A stretch of 64,000 bases of DNA from Paenibacillus chondroitinus NBRC 15376. Lineage in GTDB: Bacteria > Bacillota > Bacilli > Paenibacillales > NBRC-103111. The translations under genes were made by a program, and so were the position numbers. The DNA is taken from contig NZ_BILW01000023.1 in the NCBI RefSeq assembly GCF_004000765.1, forward strand, positions 47,480-111,479. Reading direction: 5' to 3'. Below are positions 16,693-24,682 of the stretch, piece after piece (position 1 is the first letter of the stretch; every line of letters starts with the position of its first letter). The notes beneath the pieces were generated by a model. The model was not told the DNA's origin, did no database searches, and saw nothing but the letters and a program-made list of their open reading frames with translations.

Positions 16693-16698
16693 ATTTCA

Positions 16699-16998
16699 TT
16701 ACTTCTCAAGAAATCCTGTAGAAGGATTCGTAATAAAAAAACCTTCTTCCGGAACATGAAAATATTGAATCCAAACGCCGTCTAACAGGCTCTCTCTTTT
16801 ATCCAGCAACACAGGAATCCCTTTATCGGTTTCTACGATTTCATCATTTTCAGTTGCATCATCCAAGATAACGTCATAATGGCCATGATCCCCATGATTC
16901 TGTGTAATAATGACTCGGACCATCTTCCCCTCTGCACCTTCTTGACTCAACATATCCTTTAAAATTTTAGCTGCATTGCGGTTTATTTTGCATTTCAT
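16699..16998 (-). CDS. HesB/IscA-fold protein without cluster cysteines
   Basis: A 99-residue protein resembling the Fe-S biosynthesis (HesB/YneR-like) domain: INRNAAKILKDMLSQEG, VRVIITQNHGDHGHYDVILD, DGVWIQYFHVPEEGFFITNP. Only one Cys (residue 3) is present, so the three Cys of true A-type carriers are missing. Function unknown. It stands alone between terminators. Confidence 0.75.
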   Translation of the reverse strand: MKCKINRNAAKILKDMLSQEGAEGKMVRVIITQNHGDHGHYDVILDDATENDEIVETDKGIPVLLDKRESLLDGVWIQYFHVPEEGFFITNPSTGFLEK

Positions 16999-17080
16999 CG
17001 CGGCTGTCTCCTTGAATCAAGATTAGTTTCGCCTTCCTAACTTCACCCAATCGCCCATAAAATATTCCAAGTAAACACAA

Positions 17081-17106
17081 AAAAAGGGGGGGTCCCCCAG
17101 TCGCTC
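17081..17106 (-). terminator. Terminator of the sigma/anti-sigma/cupredoxin operon
   Basis: On the minus strand GGGGGACCCCCCC is followed by TTTTTTT just after the cupredoxin stop. The hairpin is very short (4-5 GC pairs) but the U-run is strong. Confidence 0.6.
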
Positions 17107-17111
17107 ACGAC

Positions 17112-17834
17112 TTATTTGACAGTAATCGTCCCCTGCATCGCATTTTTGTGCAATTCGCAGTAATACGCGTAATCCCCTGGCTCGGTAAGTGTTATACTCC
17201 CCGATTCACCTGTTGCGAGAAACGGAGTTTTGAAACTTCCATTTTCCGCTGCGGCATTATGCTTAACTTTATCTTTATTCGTAAAAACAATGGTCGAACC
17301 TGCCTCCACTGTGATATTCCCGCCCTTGAATTGGAATCCCTCAATCGTTACATAGTAGGTTTTAGAAGCCGGTTTTTCTGAACTTTGCTCAATATTACTG
17401 ACCAAATGAACAGTCCTCGTCGCTTCATCGTATTGAACCTTGATACCAAACACTTCAGAAAGAAAGCGGGAATGAACAAACGTCGAGTTATTTATTAGTT
17501 GGGCAGGCCCCACCATCTTATGAATGCTGCCACCAACAAGCGCTTCTGAGGATCCGATGGTTAATTGAACCGTCAACCCGTTTTTTTGGACAGTTACTTT
17601 CTGAGACGATGCTTCATAGCTCACCTCGGCACCGATCCCCTCGGCGAACCAGCGATACGGAACAAATAGGGAATTATCGATCAGGTACGACTCATCTAGT
17701 TGCAGCGGCTTTCCATTTAACTCCAACTTCATATCCGATTTAATTTGCTGATGCTCCTCAGCAGATACAGAAACGGCTCCCATCATCCACATTGCGACAC
17801 ATAGACAAACCAGCAGCCAACTTTTTCTCAACAT
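17112..17834 (-). CDS. Secreted protein: copper-amine-oxidase-N domain plus cupredoxin
   Basis: A 240-residue exported protein. Signal peptide (LRKSWLLVCLCVAMWMMG, cleaved after VSA), then a copper-amine-oxidase-like N-terminal domain (VPYRWFAEGIGAEVSYEASS, HSRFLSEVFGIKVQYDEAT), then a plastocyanin-like domain (about 150-240) with type-1 copper ligands in VKHNAAAENG (His) and YYCELHKNAMQG (Cys, His, Met). Start by ATG with AAAGGAGG at best distance; an upstream ATG lacks one. It is third in an operon after the sigma and anti-sigma genes, and its leader folds over the ribosome site (next entry). A copper or redox role at the cell surface is likely. Confidence 0.85.
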   Translation of the reverse strand: MLRKSWLLVCLCVAMWMMGAVSVSAEEHQQIKSDMKLELNGKPLQLDESYLIDNSLFVPYRWFAEGIGAEVSYEASSQKVTVQKNGLTVQLTIGSSEALVGGSIHKMVGPAQLINNSTFVHSRFLSEVFGIKVQYDEATRTVHLVSNIEQSSEKPASKTYYVTIEGFQFKGGNITVEAGSTIVFTNKDKVKHNAAAENGSFKTPFLATGESGSITLTEPGDYAYYCELHKNAMQGTITVK

Positions 17835-17837
17835 AAA

Positions 17838-17891
17838 AATCCTCCTTTGTGTGTTCATCCACTCTTATGAGTAACGAAACAAAGGAGGATT
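17838..17891 (-). promoter_or_regulatory. Hairpin sequestering the cupredoxin Shine-Dalgarno
   Basis: On the minus strand AATCCTCCTTTGT pairs perfectly with ACAAAGGAGGATT (13 bp, 28-base loop). The 3' arm contains the ribosome site AAAGGAGG and is followed by TTT-ATG. The structure would block translation, or with the TTTTT tail act as a weak attenuator, allowing the third gene to be controlled separately from sigma and anti-sigma. Confidence 0.75.
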
Positions 17892-17927
17892 CGGATTACT
17901 TTCGGCTAAAAAAATAACTTCTTATTA

Positions 17928-18659
17928 TCAACTCTTCAACAAAGCCGCCGCCAAAACAGGCGTTCCTCTTGGTTTATCACCGTGAGCGTCAGGCTCCAGC
18001 GTAATGGCGATGGTATCATAGCTATTGGGGTCAAACGTGTAGTATAAACCACCTGTACCGTTATGCGTCAGAAATGTGCCTGCGTTAACCGGCGTTTCTT
18101 TTCCCTTGATCAACCACACTTGATAAGCCTCGTTATTTTTAAGTTCAGGCAGTTGTTCCGCTTGGACGAGCAGATGTGTGCCCTTGGCATCAATCACGAT
18201 GGTCGCAAGTCCTTTCGCCACGATTTCTTTGGCCGTGCTGCTCAGTTCCACAACATTATTCACCTGAACAGCTTCTGCGGGACGATTCAGCAGTGTTATT
18301 TTCGACTGCAAATCATTGACATGTTGCTTTAACGTGTAGCTATATACACCAAGGAGAAGTACAGCTGCCGACAACCCTCCAACCAGCCATGGACGGATTC
18401 GTGTTGCTTTGACCGTGCTGGATTGAAGGTTATTCTCTCCCAGAACATGTTCAAGTACACGAGCTTTCATTCCTTCAGGTACGGGGACAGGCTCCGATGC
18501 CATCGGTAGAAGATCCACAAGTGCAATAAGCTCAACTAGTTCCTCTGCACAGGCCGAGCATTCTTTGAGATGGCGTTCGAACTCCGCCCGTTCTTCCGGA
18601 TCTAATCCTCCAACCGCATACATTTCGAGATTCTCGCAACCATTCATTGGCTTATTCAT
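17928..18659 (-). CDS. Anti-sigma factor, zinc-finger plus RskA C-terminal domain
   Basis: A 243-residue membrane protein. Zinc-binding anti-sigma motif H30-x3-C34-x2-C37 (ERHLKECSACAEE), one membrane helix (about 88-108), and an extracellular RskA-like domain (EAYQVWLIKGKETPVNAGTF, ITLEPDAHGDKPRGTP). It binds and inhibits the sigma factor encoded immediately upstream; start ATG overlaps the sigma stop by ATGA, so the two are translationally coupled. RskA-type proteins respond to envelope or redox signals. Confidence 0.9.
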   Translation of the reverse strand: MNKPMNGCENLEMYAVGGLDPEERAEFERHLKECSACAEELVELIALVDLLPMASEPVPVPEGMKARVLEHVLGENNLQSSTVKATRIRPWLVGGLSAAVLLLGVYSYTLKQHVNDLQSKITLLNRPAEAVQVNNVVELSSTAKEIVAKGLATIVIDAKGTHLLVQAEQLPELKNNEAYQVWLIKGKETPVNAGTFLTHNGTGGLYYTFDPNSYDTIAITLEPDAHGDKPRGTPVLAAALLKS

Positions 18660-19234
18660 CTTTGAACTTCCTCCTTCCCCACACCTGCAAGACGTCCTCT
18701 TAATTGCTTTAAAGCCAGCCTTACCCTGCTTTTCACCGTTCCAAGCGGGATTGCCTGCTGATCAGACACTTCTTGCTGTGTGTAACCCTGATAATAAATA
18801 AGATCAACAACTTGCTTCTGATCCGGATTTAGTTCATGTAAAGCCTCACGTATTTCTCGACCTCTCCACCCCTCCAGGGCGACTTCTTCCGTGCTCTTGC
18901 CACTATCCGGTATTTGATTCAACTGTTCGGCTTCCATTGTTTGCACAATCGTGCGATTTTGCTTCTTACGCAGTAGATCGATGGCAATATTTCGAGTCAA
19001 CGCGAACATCCAACTCGTTAATTTTCCATGAGCTGCATCGTAGCGTTCAGCAGCTTTCCATATTCGCAGGAATAGTTCCTGCACAACTTCTTCTGCCATC
19101 ATCGCGTCTTGTACGATTCGATAAGCAAATGCATATATGGGCTTCTCATACTTGTCATATAGAAATTTAAGCGCATCGGCATCTTTATTGACGATTAGCA
19201 TCATAAGCTCTTGATCGGTACGCGTACCATTCAT
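18656..19234 (-). CDS. ECF-type RNA polymerase sigma factor (SigK-like)
   Basis: A 192-residue ECF sigma. Region 2: ALKFLYDKYEKPIYAFAYRI and VVQELFLRIWKAAERYD; region 4: LNPDQKQVVDLIYYQGYTQQ and LGTVKSRVRLALKQLRGRL. Start MNGTRT with GGAGAGGAGA upstream; the frame extends further 5' without a ribosome site. The RskA-type partner points to the SigK group. Targets probably include this operon and the divergent repeat-protein gene; the -35/-10 motif could not be read with confidence. Confidence 0.92.
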   Translation of the reverse strand: MNGTRTDQELMMLIVNKDADALKFLYDKYEKPIYAFAYRIVQDAMMAEEVVQELFLRIWKAAERYDAAHGKLTSWMFALTRNIAIDLLRKKQNRTIVQTMEAEQLNQIPDSGKSTEEVALEGWRGREIREALHELNPDQKQVVDLIYYQGYTQQEVSDQQAIPLGTVKSRVRLALKQLRGRLAGVGKEEVQR

Positions 19235-19313
19235 GAAGGATCTCCTCTCCAAAGTCTCCTTCCTAGTATATACTTCGCAAATTCTTTTGTAATGGATGAT
19301 AGATAAAAATAAT

Positions 19314-19331
19314 TGTGATCCATGTGATCCA
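19314..19331. repeat. Tandem 9-bp direct repeat in divergent promoter region
   Basis: TGTGATCCA twice with no spacer, about midway between the sigma gene (minus) and the His-rich repeat protein (plus). Helically phased at 9 bp; it may be a paired protein-binding site. Confidence 0.5.
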
Positions 19332-19395
19332 GATCTCAACATGCCACGTTCTATTATCCGAGAGAACACAAAAACCATTTTGAGGAGCGATCACT

Positions 19396-21021
19396 ATGAA
19401 ACCCATGATGAAAACATTCGTTACCGCTGCACTTGGAATTACACTTATTTTTCCAGCCGTAGCAAGCGCACATACGTATTCGATTAAAAGCGGGGCGTCC
19501 GACCTGCGCATCACACTCGAAAGTCTGCTGGGCGAACATGCCGAATTGGCAGTCATTGCGATGCAAAAGGGCATTGACGGTGCTGCCGATTTCAACGATG
19601 TATCCGCCGCTTTACTCGACAACGGCGATGATTTATCGGCAGCTATTGGTTCTGTTTATGGCGCTGATGCAGCGAAATCTTTCAAGGGACTGTGGAATAC
19701 ACACATCGGCTTCTTTGTTGACTACGTAACGTCGACTGCGAAGAAAGATGAGGCAGGACGTAAAGCCGCACTCGATAAATTAGAGAGATACGGGACCGAC
19801 TTTGGCGCTTTCTTAGAAAGTGCCAACCCTAACCTGAAAGCAGCTGATGTGGCTGACGGACTGAAATCCCACGTTAGTCAACTGATTGAAGCTTTCGATG
19901 ACTATGTAAACAAAGATTATGCCGGCGCCTACAAAGCCGATCGTGAAGCTTACACACATATGATTCATTTCGGCCACGTGCTGGCTGATGCCATTGTAAA
20001 GCAATATCCCGATAAATTCACCAATCAAGGTGCATCCGTCGCTTCTGTCGATCTGCGTTCCGGGCTGGATGCTCTGTTAAGCGAACATGGTGGCTTGGCT
20101 GTACTGGCTATGCAAAAGGGAATAAGCGGAGCCCCGGATTTCGATGCTGCAGCAGGCGCTTTACTGGCGAATAGTGACGACTTAACAGCAGCAATCACCT
20201 CTGTCTATGGGGAAGGCGCTGGCAAAGCATTCAAAGGACTATGGAACACGCATATCGGATTCTTTGTCGATTATGTGAAAGCAACAGCTGCGAAAGATGA
20301 GAGCAAGCGCAAAGAAACCTTGGATAAACTAAACCAATACGGAACGGATTTCGGAGCTTTTTTAGAAGCAGCCAATCCAAATAATTTTAAAACAGCCGAT
20401 ATTGCAGGCGCCTTGAAGCCTCATGTTGCCCAATTGGTTAAAGCGTTTGATAGCTATGTGAATAAAGATTATCCCCAAACTTATGCCAGTGCTCGCGAAG
20501 CTTATGCCCACATGTCGCATACTGGCGATTACTTGGCATCAGGTATTGTTGCACAATTCCAAGAGAAATTCCATGATCCTAAAACACCTGACATGACTTC
20601 CACCATGAAAATTTGGCTGAAAATAGGAAGCAGCAACATCATGATTGATGACAAATCGACGATGATGGACACCGCACCTTTCATGTGGGAAGGCAACACT
20701 TATGTCCCCCTCCGCTTCTTAGCAGAAGGCATTGGTGCGAATGTGACCTGGGATCAAGCCAGCCAAACGGCTTGGGTGAAGGCCGGGAATGATACTTTAA
20801 CGTTCTGGGTCGGTAAAGATGACATGGAAGTGAATGGGATGAAAAAAGAGATCGGAGCTCCTGTTGTTCTCAAAGATGGACGCACACAAGTCCCGTTACG
20901 TTTCATCACTGAATTGCTAGGCTGGGATGTGAAATGGAACGAAGCTGATGGGTCCATTACTTTAATCAAAGCTATGGCCATGGAGCCGGGTATGGAGATG
21001 GGTTCTCATATGCACGAATAA
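19396..21021 (+). CDS. Secreted His-rich tandem-repeat protein with copper-amine-oxidase-N domain
   Basis: A 541-residue exported protein; signal peptide cleaved after ASA (25). Two copies of a roughly 180-residue helical module start near residues 37 and 220. Shared motifs: LLGEHAEL / LLSEHGGL, VIAMQKGI / VLAMQKGI, GLWNTHIGFFVDYV (identical in both), TDFGAFLE, and HMIH/HMSH near the end. Conserved histidines on each helix suggest metal or heme binding. Residues about 405-525 are a copper-amine-oxidase-N domain, and the tail MAMEPGMEMGSHMHE is Met/His-rich. It is divergent from the sigma/anti-sigma/cupredoxin operon. GGAG precedes the ATG. Confidence 0.85.
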   Translation: MKPMMKTFVTAALGITLIFPAVASAHTYSIKSGASDLRITLESLLGEHAELAVIAMQKGIDGAADFNDVSAALLDNGDDLSAAIGSVYGADAAKSFKGLWNTHIGFFVDYVTSTAKKDEAGRKAALDKLERYGTDFGAFLESANPNLKAADVADGLKSHVSQLIEAFDDYVNKDYAGAYKADREAYTHMIHFGHVLADAIVKQYPDKFTNQGASVASVDLRSGLDALLSEHGGLAVLAMQKGISGAPDFDAAAGALLANSDDLTAAITSVYGEGAGKAFKGLWNTHIGFFVDYVKATAAKDESKRKETLDKLNQYGTDFGAFLEAANPNNFKTADIAGALKPHVAQLVKAFDSYVNKDYPQTYASAREAYAHMSHTGDYLASGIVAQFQEKFHDPKTPDMTSTMKIWLKIGSSNIMIDDKSTMMDTAPFMWEGNTYVPLRFLAEGIGANVTWDQASQTAWVKAGNDTLTFWVGKDDMEVNGMKKEIGAPVVLKDGRTQVPLRFITELLGWDVKWNEADGSITLIKAMAMEPGMEMGSHMHE

Positions 21022-21023
21022 GG

Positions 21024-21056
21024 AAAAGGAGGGAGCGGCCAGCTCTCTCCTTTTTT
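21024..21056 (+). terminator. Terminator after tandem-repeat protein
   Basis: AAAAGGAGGGAGC / GCTCTCTCCTTTT, 13 bp with one G-U, then TT. Confidence 0.88.
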
Positions 21057-21076
21057 GAATGGCGCCTCCCAACATA

Positions 21077-21123
21077 AAAAAGACTGCATTCACCCAAGGA
21101 GGAAGAGTGATTGTAGTCTTTTT
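21077..21123 (-). terminator. Terminator of the SASP gene
   Basis: AAAAGACTACAATCAC pairs with GTGAATGCAGTCTTTT on the minus strand (two mismatches), followed by TT. Confidence 0.82.
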
Positions 21124-21145
21124 AGCTCTAGCTATTAGGTAATGA

Positions 21146-21355
21146 TTAGCGTCTGAAGCCTTGCAATTGCTGCTCTGCTATTTGTACCAAACGTTTGGTG
21201 ATAGTACCTCCAATTGAGCCCGCATCGCGCGTAGCCAGATTGCCATTGTACCCATTGGGTTGCAACGCAATCCCTAACTCTTGAGCAACTTCATATTTCA
21301 ATTGATTTAGAGCCGCTTTTGCCTCTGGAACAACTAATGTGTTACTGTTTGCCAT
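21146..21355 (-). CDS. Alpha/beta-type small acid-soluble spore protein
   Basis: A 69-residue DNA-binding spore coat-core protein that shields spore DNA from UV and serves as an amino-acid store. Diagnostic sequences: LVVPEAKAALNQLKYEVAQE, the GPR-cleavage neighbourhood EVAQELGI, and GSIGGTITKRLVQIAEQQL. GAAGGAGTG lies upstream of the ATG. The sigma-G-type promoter (next entry) fits forespore expression. Confidence 0.95.
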   Translation of the reverse strand: MANSNTLVVPEAKAALNQLKYEVAQELGIALQPNGYNGNLATRDAGSIGGTITKRLVQIAEQQLQGFRR

Positions 21356-21386
21356 AACTAAATCACTCCTTCTCGTGGTGTAATCT

Positions 21387-21416
21387 TATCATGCGGAGTG
21401 AAAGGAAGACTTATAC
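21387..21416 (-). promoter_or_regulatory. Sigma-G-type promoter of the SASP gene
   Basis: Minus strand: GTATA (-35, gHATR) then exactly 18 bases then CATGATA (-10, CATnHTA), perfect for the B. subtilis sigma-G consensus. The -35 overlaps the stop codon of the rsfA-like gene. Confidence 0.8.
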
Positions 21417-21947
21417 ATTCAAATTCAAAGAAGTTAAATTTCTTGCTCTGTTCATGATTTTGAGGAAGGTTTGAAGATCCTCTGTGGCCACATCTTCATT
21501 GCTTCTGACGATGTTTACGTTTTCCTTCTGGCTTCTCAATTCATCTATTTCAAGCTTGAGCTTCGAATTCTCGTGCATCAACTGCTCAAATTTTTGTGCT
21601 TGATCCTTCGCGATCTTAATGATTTGCCTAAAGGCATCCTCATATTTCGGCATAATCGGTTCATCATCCAATGTTGGCATGACAGGATTTGCTGCATGGA
21701 TGTCTCTTTTTTGTTGTTTGCGTTTCATCCTGAAAAATTTAGCGTCATTGATTTCGGTTTCATATTGATGTCTCAATTCTTTATTCCACCGAAACCCACA
21801 GGCGGCCGCCGTGCGATTCAGTTTACTCGCTGAGTCTTCAAATGCAGCAAGCTGCGTACTCCCATTTTTAATATGGCTAATTACCGTTTGAGCTAACGTT
21901 ACATCATGATTATCTGTCCAAGCATCTTCTCGTCTTTTATCTTTCAT
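21411..21947 (-). CDS. rsfA: RsfA-type prespore regulator
   Basis: A 178-residue regulator with an N-terminal Myb/SANT-like DNA-binding region (REDAWTDNHDVTLAQTVISH, LNRTAAACGFRWN) and a C-terminal coiled coil (about 105-150, FEQLMHENSKLKLEIDELRS). RsfA fine-tunes prespore genes under sigma-F in B. subtilis. A sigma-F-like -10 lies upstream. Next to the SASP gene, but transcribed separately. Confidence 0.85.
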   Translation of the reverse strand: MKDKRREDAWTDNHDVTLAQTVISHIKNGSTQLAAFEDSASKLNRTAAACGFRWNKELRHQYETEINDAKFFRMKRKQQKRDIHAANPVMPTLDDEPIMPKYEDAFRQIIKIAKDQAQKFEQLMHENSKLKLEIDELRSQKENVNIVRSNEDVATEDLQTFLKIMNRARNLTSLNLNV

Positions 21948-21976
21948 TCTAGTTCACCTTCTTTACTATGTTATTA

Positions 21977-22005
21977 GAAATTGTTACCTGTAATATTATT
22001 TTTAT
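21977..22005 (-). promoter_or_regulatory. Possible sigma-F promoter of rsfA
   Basis: -10 GGTAACAATT matches GGnRAnAnTW exactly. A candidate -35, GAATA, lies 14 bases away (consensus GYWTA, spacing about 16), so the match is partial. Confidence 0.4.
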
Positions 22006-22023
22006 TCAATGGACATGCATAAA

Positions 22024-22049
22024 AGACCCACATATCGTATATGTAGGTC
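22024..22049 (-). terminator. Terminator after DUF3934 gene
   Basis: AGACC-ACATAT / ATATGT-GGTCT (11 pairs with one C-A mismatch), with CTTTT on the minus-strand side, just past the small gene's stop. Confidence 0.75.
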
Positions 22050-22069
22050 TCTTTTAACTAGTTTGCAAT

Positions 22070-22228
22070 CTATTCTTTACTGCTGGTACTTACTTGATTG
22101 TCACTTTCTTTTTTAACCCCTTTGCTTTTGTACGGTTTCGGGGCGCTTTTTGCTCGATTGGCACTAGCTTGCCATCTATTCCAGCCTTTTTTGTCCGTTC
22201 CTCTGCCTGTTCCTTTGCCTTTGCTCAT
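22070..22228 (-). CDS. DUF3934-like small basic protein, 52 aa
   Basis: A 52-codon frame, MSKGKGTGRGTDKKGWNRWQ..., with the GWNRWQASANRAKS core of the DUF3934 family found in spore formers. Strongly basic, no membrane segment. CGGAGTG precedes the ATG; a terminator follows. Function unknown; a role in nucleic-acid binding or sporulation is possible. Confidence 0.75.
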   Translation of the reverse strand: MSKGKGTGRGTDKKGWNRWQASANRAKSAPKPYKSKGVKKESDNQVSTSSKE

Positions 22229-22287
22229 GTAATCACTCCGTTCCATTCATCTGATAGAAAGCTATTGTATCATGAAAATGGAATTAA

Positions 22288-23196
22288 TCATCTATTCTTT
22301 GGTAGTAAGCTATGGAAAATCACGCCGAAAATCACGCAGCACATCCCCGTCCAAGAGAGCATCGTCGGAAATGCCGCACCAAGAAATAACATTTCACCGA
22401 ATATGGTAAAAATAATTTCACCGGCTTGCGTAGCTTCTACGGCAGCCAGTTGCTGAGATGAGCGTTTCACCCGCTCCGTTGCTGTGAAAAAAAGAACCGT
22501 GGCAATCACGCCTGAGCACACAGCCACAAGAGCGGACTGCCCGATTTGCCCTACGGTAGGTGCGCCTGCTTTAACACCAGCATAAAGCGAGAGTACGATC
22601 CATAGGGGAAGACTGGCTATTGTCATGCCTAGCACGCGCTGATACGTATCTAACCGCTCTTTGCAAACCTCCATCATCTTCCGATTGCCCAGCGGATATG
22701 CAAAAGCTGCCAGTAACACCGGCAGCGTACCTACAAGATCCTCTTTCACGGAGAGTTGATCGCTATGCTCCGCCTGGACAACGATTACACCAATTATAAT
22801 AAGAAGTGAAATAAGCAAACCCTGTACAGGGAGTTTTTCCTTGAATAATGGAGCAAGCAATGAACCTGCAATAATGGTTATTTGCCAAGTGGCTGCAAGC
22901 AACCAGCCAGGTGTATAGGCGGCGGAAAAGCAAAGCGGCACATAAAATAGCCCGAATCCGACAAAACTCCACCCCATCCACACCCATAATTGCTTTCTTA
23001 TTTCATAAAGAAGAACCTGTAGATTCCCCCTGAGCCCTACTATTAACAAGAGCAAAGGGAGCATGAATAGATAACGAAGTGTAGCACTCCATACCCAATA
23101 GCCTCCAGATAACTCCATGGATCGGTTCATGATGAAGGAAAATGAGAAAAAGAATGACGCCATGATGCCATATAACATCGGCAGAAATGAACTCAT
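22288..23196 (-). CDS. EamA/DMT-type multidrug resistance efflux transporter
   Basis: A 302-residue membrane protein with about ten helices, matching the multidrug efflux branch of the DMT superfamily (start SFLPMLYGIMASFFFSFSFI, VFSGGYW-like loop ELSGGYWVWSATLRYLF, EATQAGEIIFTIFGEMLF). Its ATG overlaps the livF stop (ATGA), so it is transcribed and translated with the liv importer. An amino-acid exporter role would suit; inference. Confidence 0.85.
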   Translation of the reverse strand: MSSFLPMLYGIMASFFFSFSFIMNRSMELSGGYWVWSATLRYLFMLPLLLLIVGLRGNLQVLLYEIRKQLWVWMGWSFVGFGLFYVPLCFSAAYTPGWLLAATWQITIIAGSLLAPLFKEKLPVQGLLISLLIIIGVIVVQAEHSDQLSVKEDLVGTLPVLLAAFAYPLGNRKMMEVCKERLDTYQRVLGMTIASLPLWIVLSLYAGVKAGAPTVGQIGQSALVAVCSGVIATVLFFTATERVKRSSQQLAAVEATQAGEIIFTIFGEMLFLGAAFPTMLSWTGMCCVIFGVIFHSLLPKNR

Positions 23197-23903
23197 CCCG
23201 CTAAATAGGCTTCTTTTACTTGATCATTGACAAGCAATGTTTTGGCGTCATCCTCCAAAATAATTTCTCCCGTCTGTATGACATAACCGCGATTCGCAAT
23301 TTGCAGAGCTTGATAGGCATTCTGCTCCACAAGTAGAATCGTCATCCCAATTCGGTTCAATTCGCGGATAATGTCAAAGATTTGATCCACGATAACCGGG
23401 GCCAACCCCATCGATGGTTCGTCAAGCAGCAGCAGCTTGGGCCTCATCATAAGCGCGCGGGCGATGGCTAACATTTGTTGTTCGCCGCCACTCATGGTGC
23501 CTCCCGTTTGATTCAAGCGTTCACGCAAACGCGGAAAATAATCAAAAGATTGCTCCATACGCTCTTTCATCACTTTTTTATCTTTCACAGAAAATGCGCC
23601 CATCTCCAAATTCTCTTTGACGGTTAGCTTGGGGAATATGCGCCTGCCCTCCGGAACATGCGCGATTCCTTCCATTGCCGTTTGGTGAGGCTGCCAACTC
23701 GAAATGTCTAGCTTGTTAAACACGATGGAGCCTTTCGTTTTCACTTGACCGCAAATGGACTTCAGTGTCGTGGACTTTCCCGCTCCGTTGCACCCGATCA
23801 AGGTAACAATTTCTCCTTCATGAACATGAAGAGAAATCCCTTTTAATGCCTGAATACCTCCATAATAAGCCTGAACCTCTTGAAGCTGTAATAAGCTCAT
23901 CAT
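23193..23903 (-). CDS. livF: Branched-chain amino-acid ABC transporter ATPase LivF
   Basis: A 236-residue ATPase. Walker A GCNGAGKSTT, signature MSGGEQQMLAIARAL, Walker B LLLLDEPSMGL, then the LivF-specific tail VEQNAYQALQIANRGYVIQTG. Overlaps livG by ATGA. Part of livKHMGF. Confidence 0.93.
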   Translation of the reverse strand: MMSLLQLQEVQAYYGGIQALKGISLHVHEGEIVTLIGCNGAGKSTTLKSICGQVKTKGSIVFNKLDISSWQPHQTAMEGIAHVPEGRRIFPKLTVKENLEMGAFSVKDKKVMKERMEQSFDYFPRLRERLNQTGGTMSGGEQQMLAIARALMMRPKLLLLDEPSMGLAPVIVDQIFDIIRELNRIGMTILLVEQNAYQALQIANRGYVIQTGEIILEDDAKTLLVNDQVKEAYLAG

Positions 23904-24682
23904 TTCACCCCTTCTACTAAGGCGCTTTTACCTAAATAGGCTTCAATGACACGCGGGTTTGAACGAACCTCCCGAGGAAATCCTTCCGCAATCTTCACAC
24001 CGTGATCCAATACCAGGATGTAATCGGATAATTCCATGACTAGCTTCATATCGTGTTCAATCAATATAATCGTAAGATCCATTTCCCGTTGAATCCTACG
24101 AATAAGTGCCGTCAAATCTTTGGTTTCACTCGGATTCATACCCGCCGCGGGTTCATCGAGCAACAGCACTTTAGGTTTTGCGGCGAGCGCTCTCGCAATC
24201 TCAAGCCGTCTTTGCGCTCCGTAAGAAAGGCTGTTCGCATTTTCATTAAGCGATGAGGCAAGACCTACATACTGCAATAACCGATAGGCTTCATCCATTG
24301 CCTTTTGTTCCTCAAGCCGAATTTTCGCCAATCCCAGTAAAGTACTGACGATTCCACCTTTCAAATGGATATGCATGCCGACCATCACATTTTCAATCAC
24401 CGTCATATTGCCAAATAAACGTATGTTCTGAAACGTACGGGCAATGCCTCTTCCCGTAATGCGATCAGGCTTGACATTCACAATCGACTTGCCTTCCAAT
24501 TCGATTTCACCTTCATCAGGCATATAAATACCGGTAATCATATTAAAAAAAGTCGTCTTCCCGGCACCGTTGGGACCGATAACTGCGGAGATTTTCCCTT
24601 TTTGAAAATCAAAATGAACACCATTAACGGCTACAAGACCGCCGAAACGTTTGACTACCTGTTTAACTCTTAAAACGGTCAT
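23900..24682 (-). CDS. livG: Branched-chain amino-acid ABC transporter ATPase LivG
   Basis: A 260-residue ATPase. Walker A GPNGAGKTTFFNMITG, the LivG segment GRGIARTFQNIRLFGNMTVI, signature LSYGAQRRLEIARAL, Walker B VLLLDEPAAGMNPSET and C-terminal IAEGFPREVRSNPRVIEAYL. Overlaps both neighbours by ATGA. Confidence 0.94.
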   Translation of the reverse strand: MTVLRVKQVVKRFGGLVAVNGVHFDFQKGKISAVIGPNGAGKTTFFNMITGIYMPDEGEIELEGKSIVNVKPDRITGRGIARTFQNIRLFGNMTVIENVMVGMHIHLKGGIVSTLLGLAKIRLEEQKAMDEAYRLLQYVGLASSLNENANSLSYGAQRRLEIARALAAKPKVLLLDEPAAGMNPSETKDLTALIRRIQREMDLTIILIEHDMKLVMELSDYILVLDHGVKIAEGFPREVRSNPRVIEAYLGKSALVEGVK

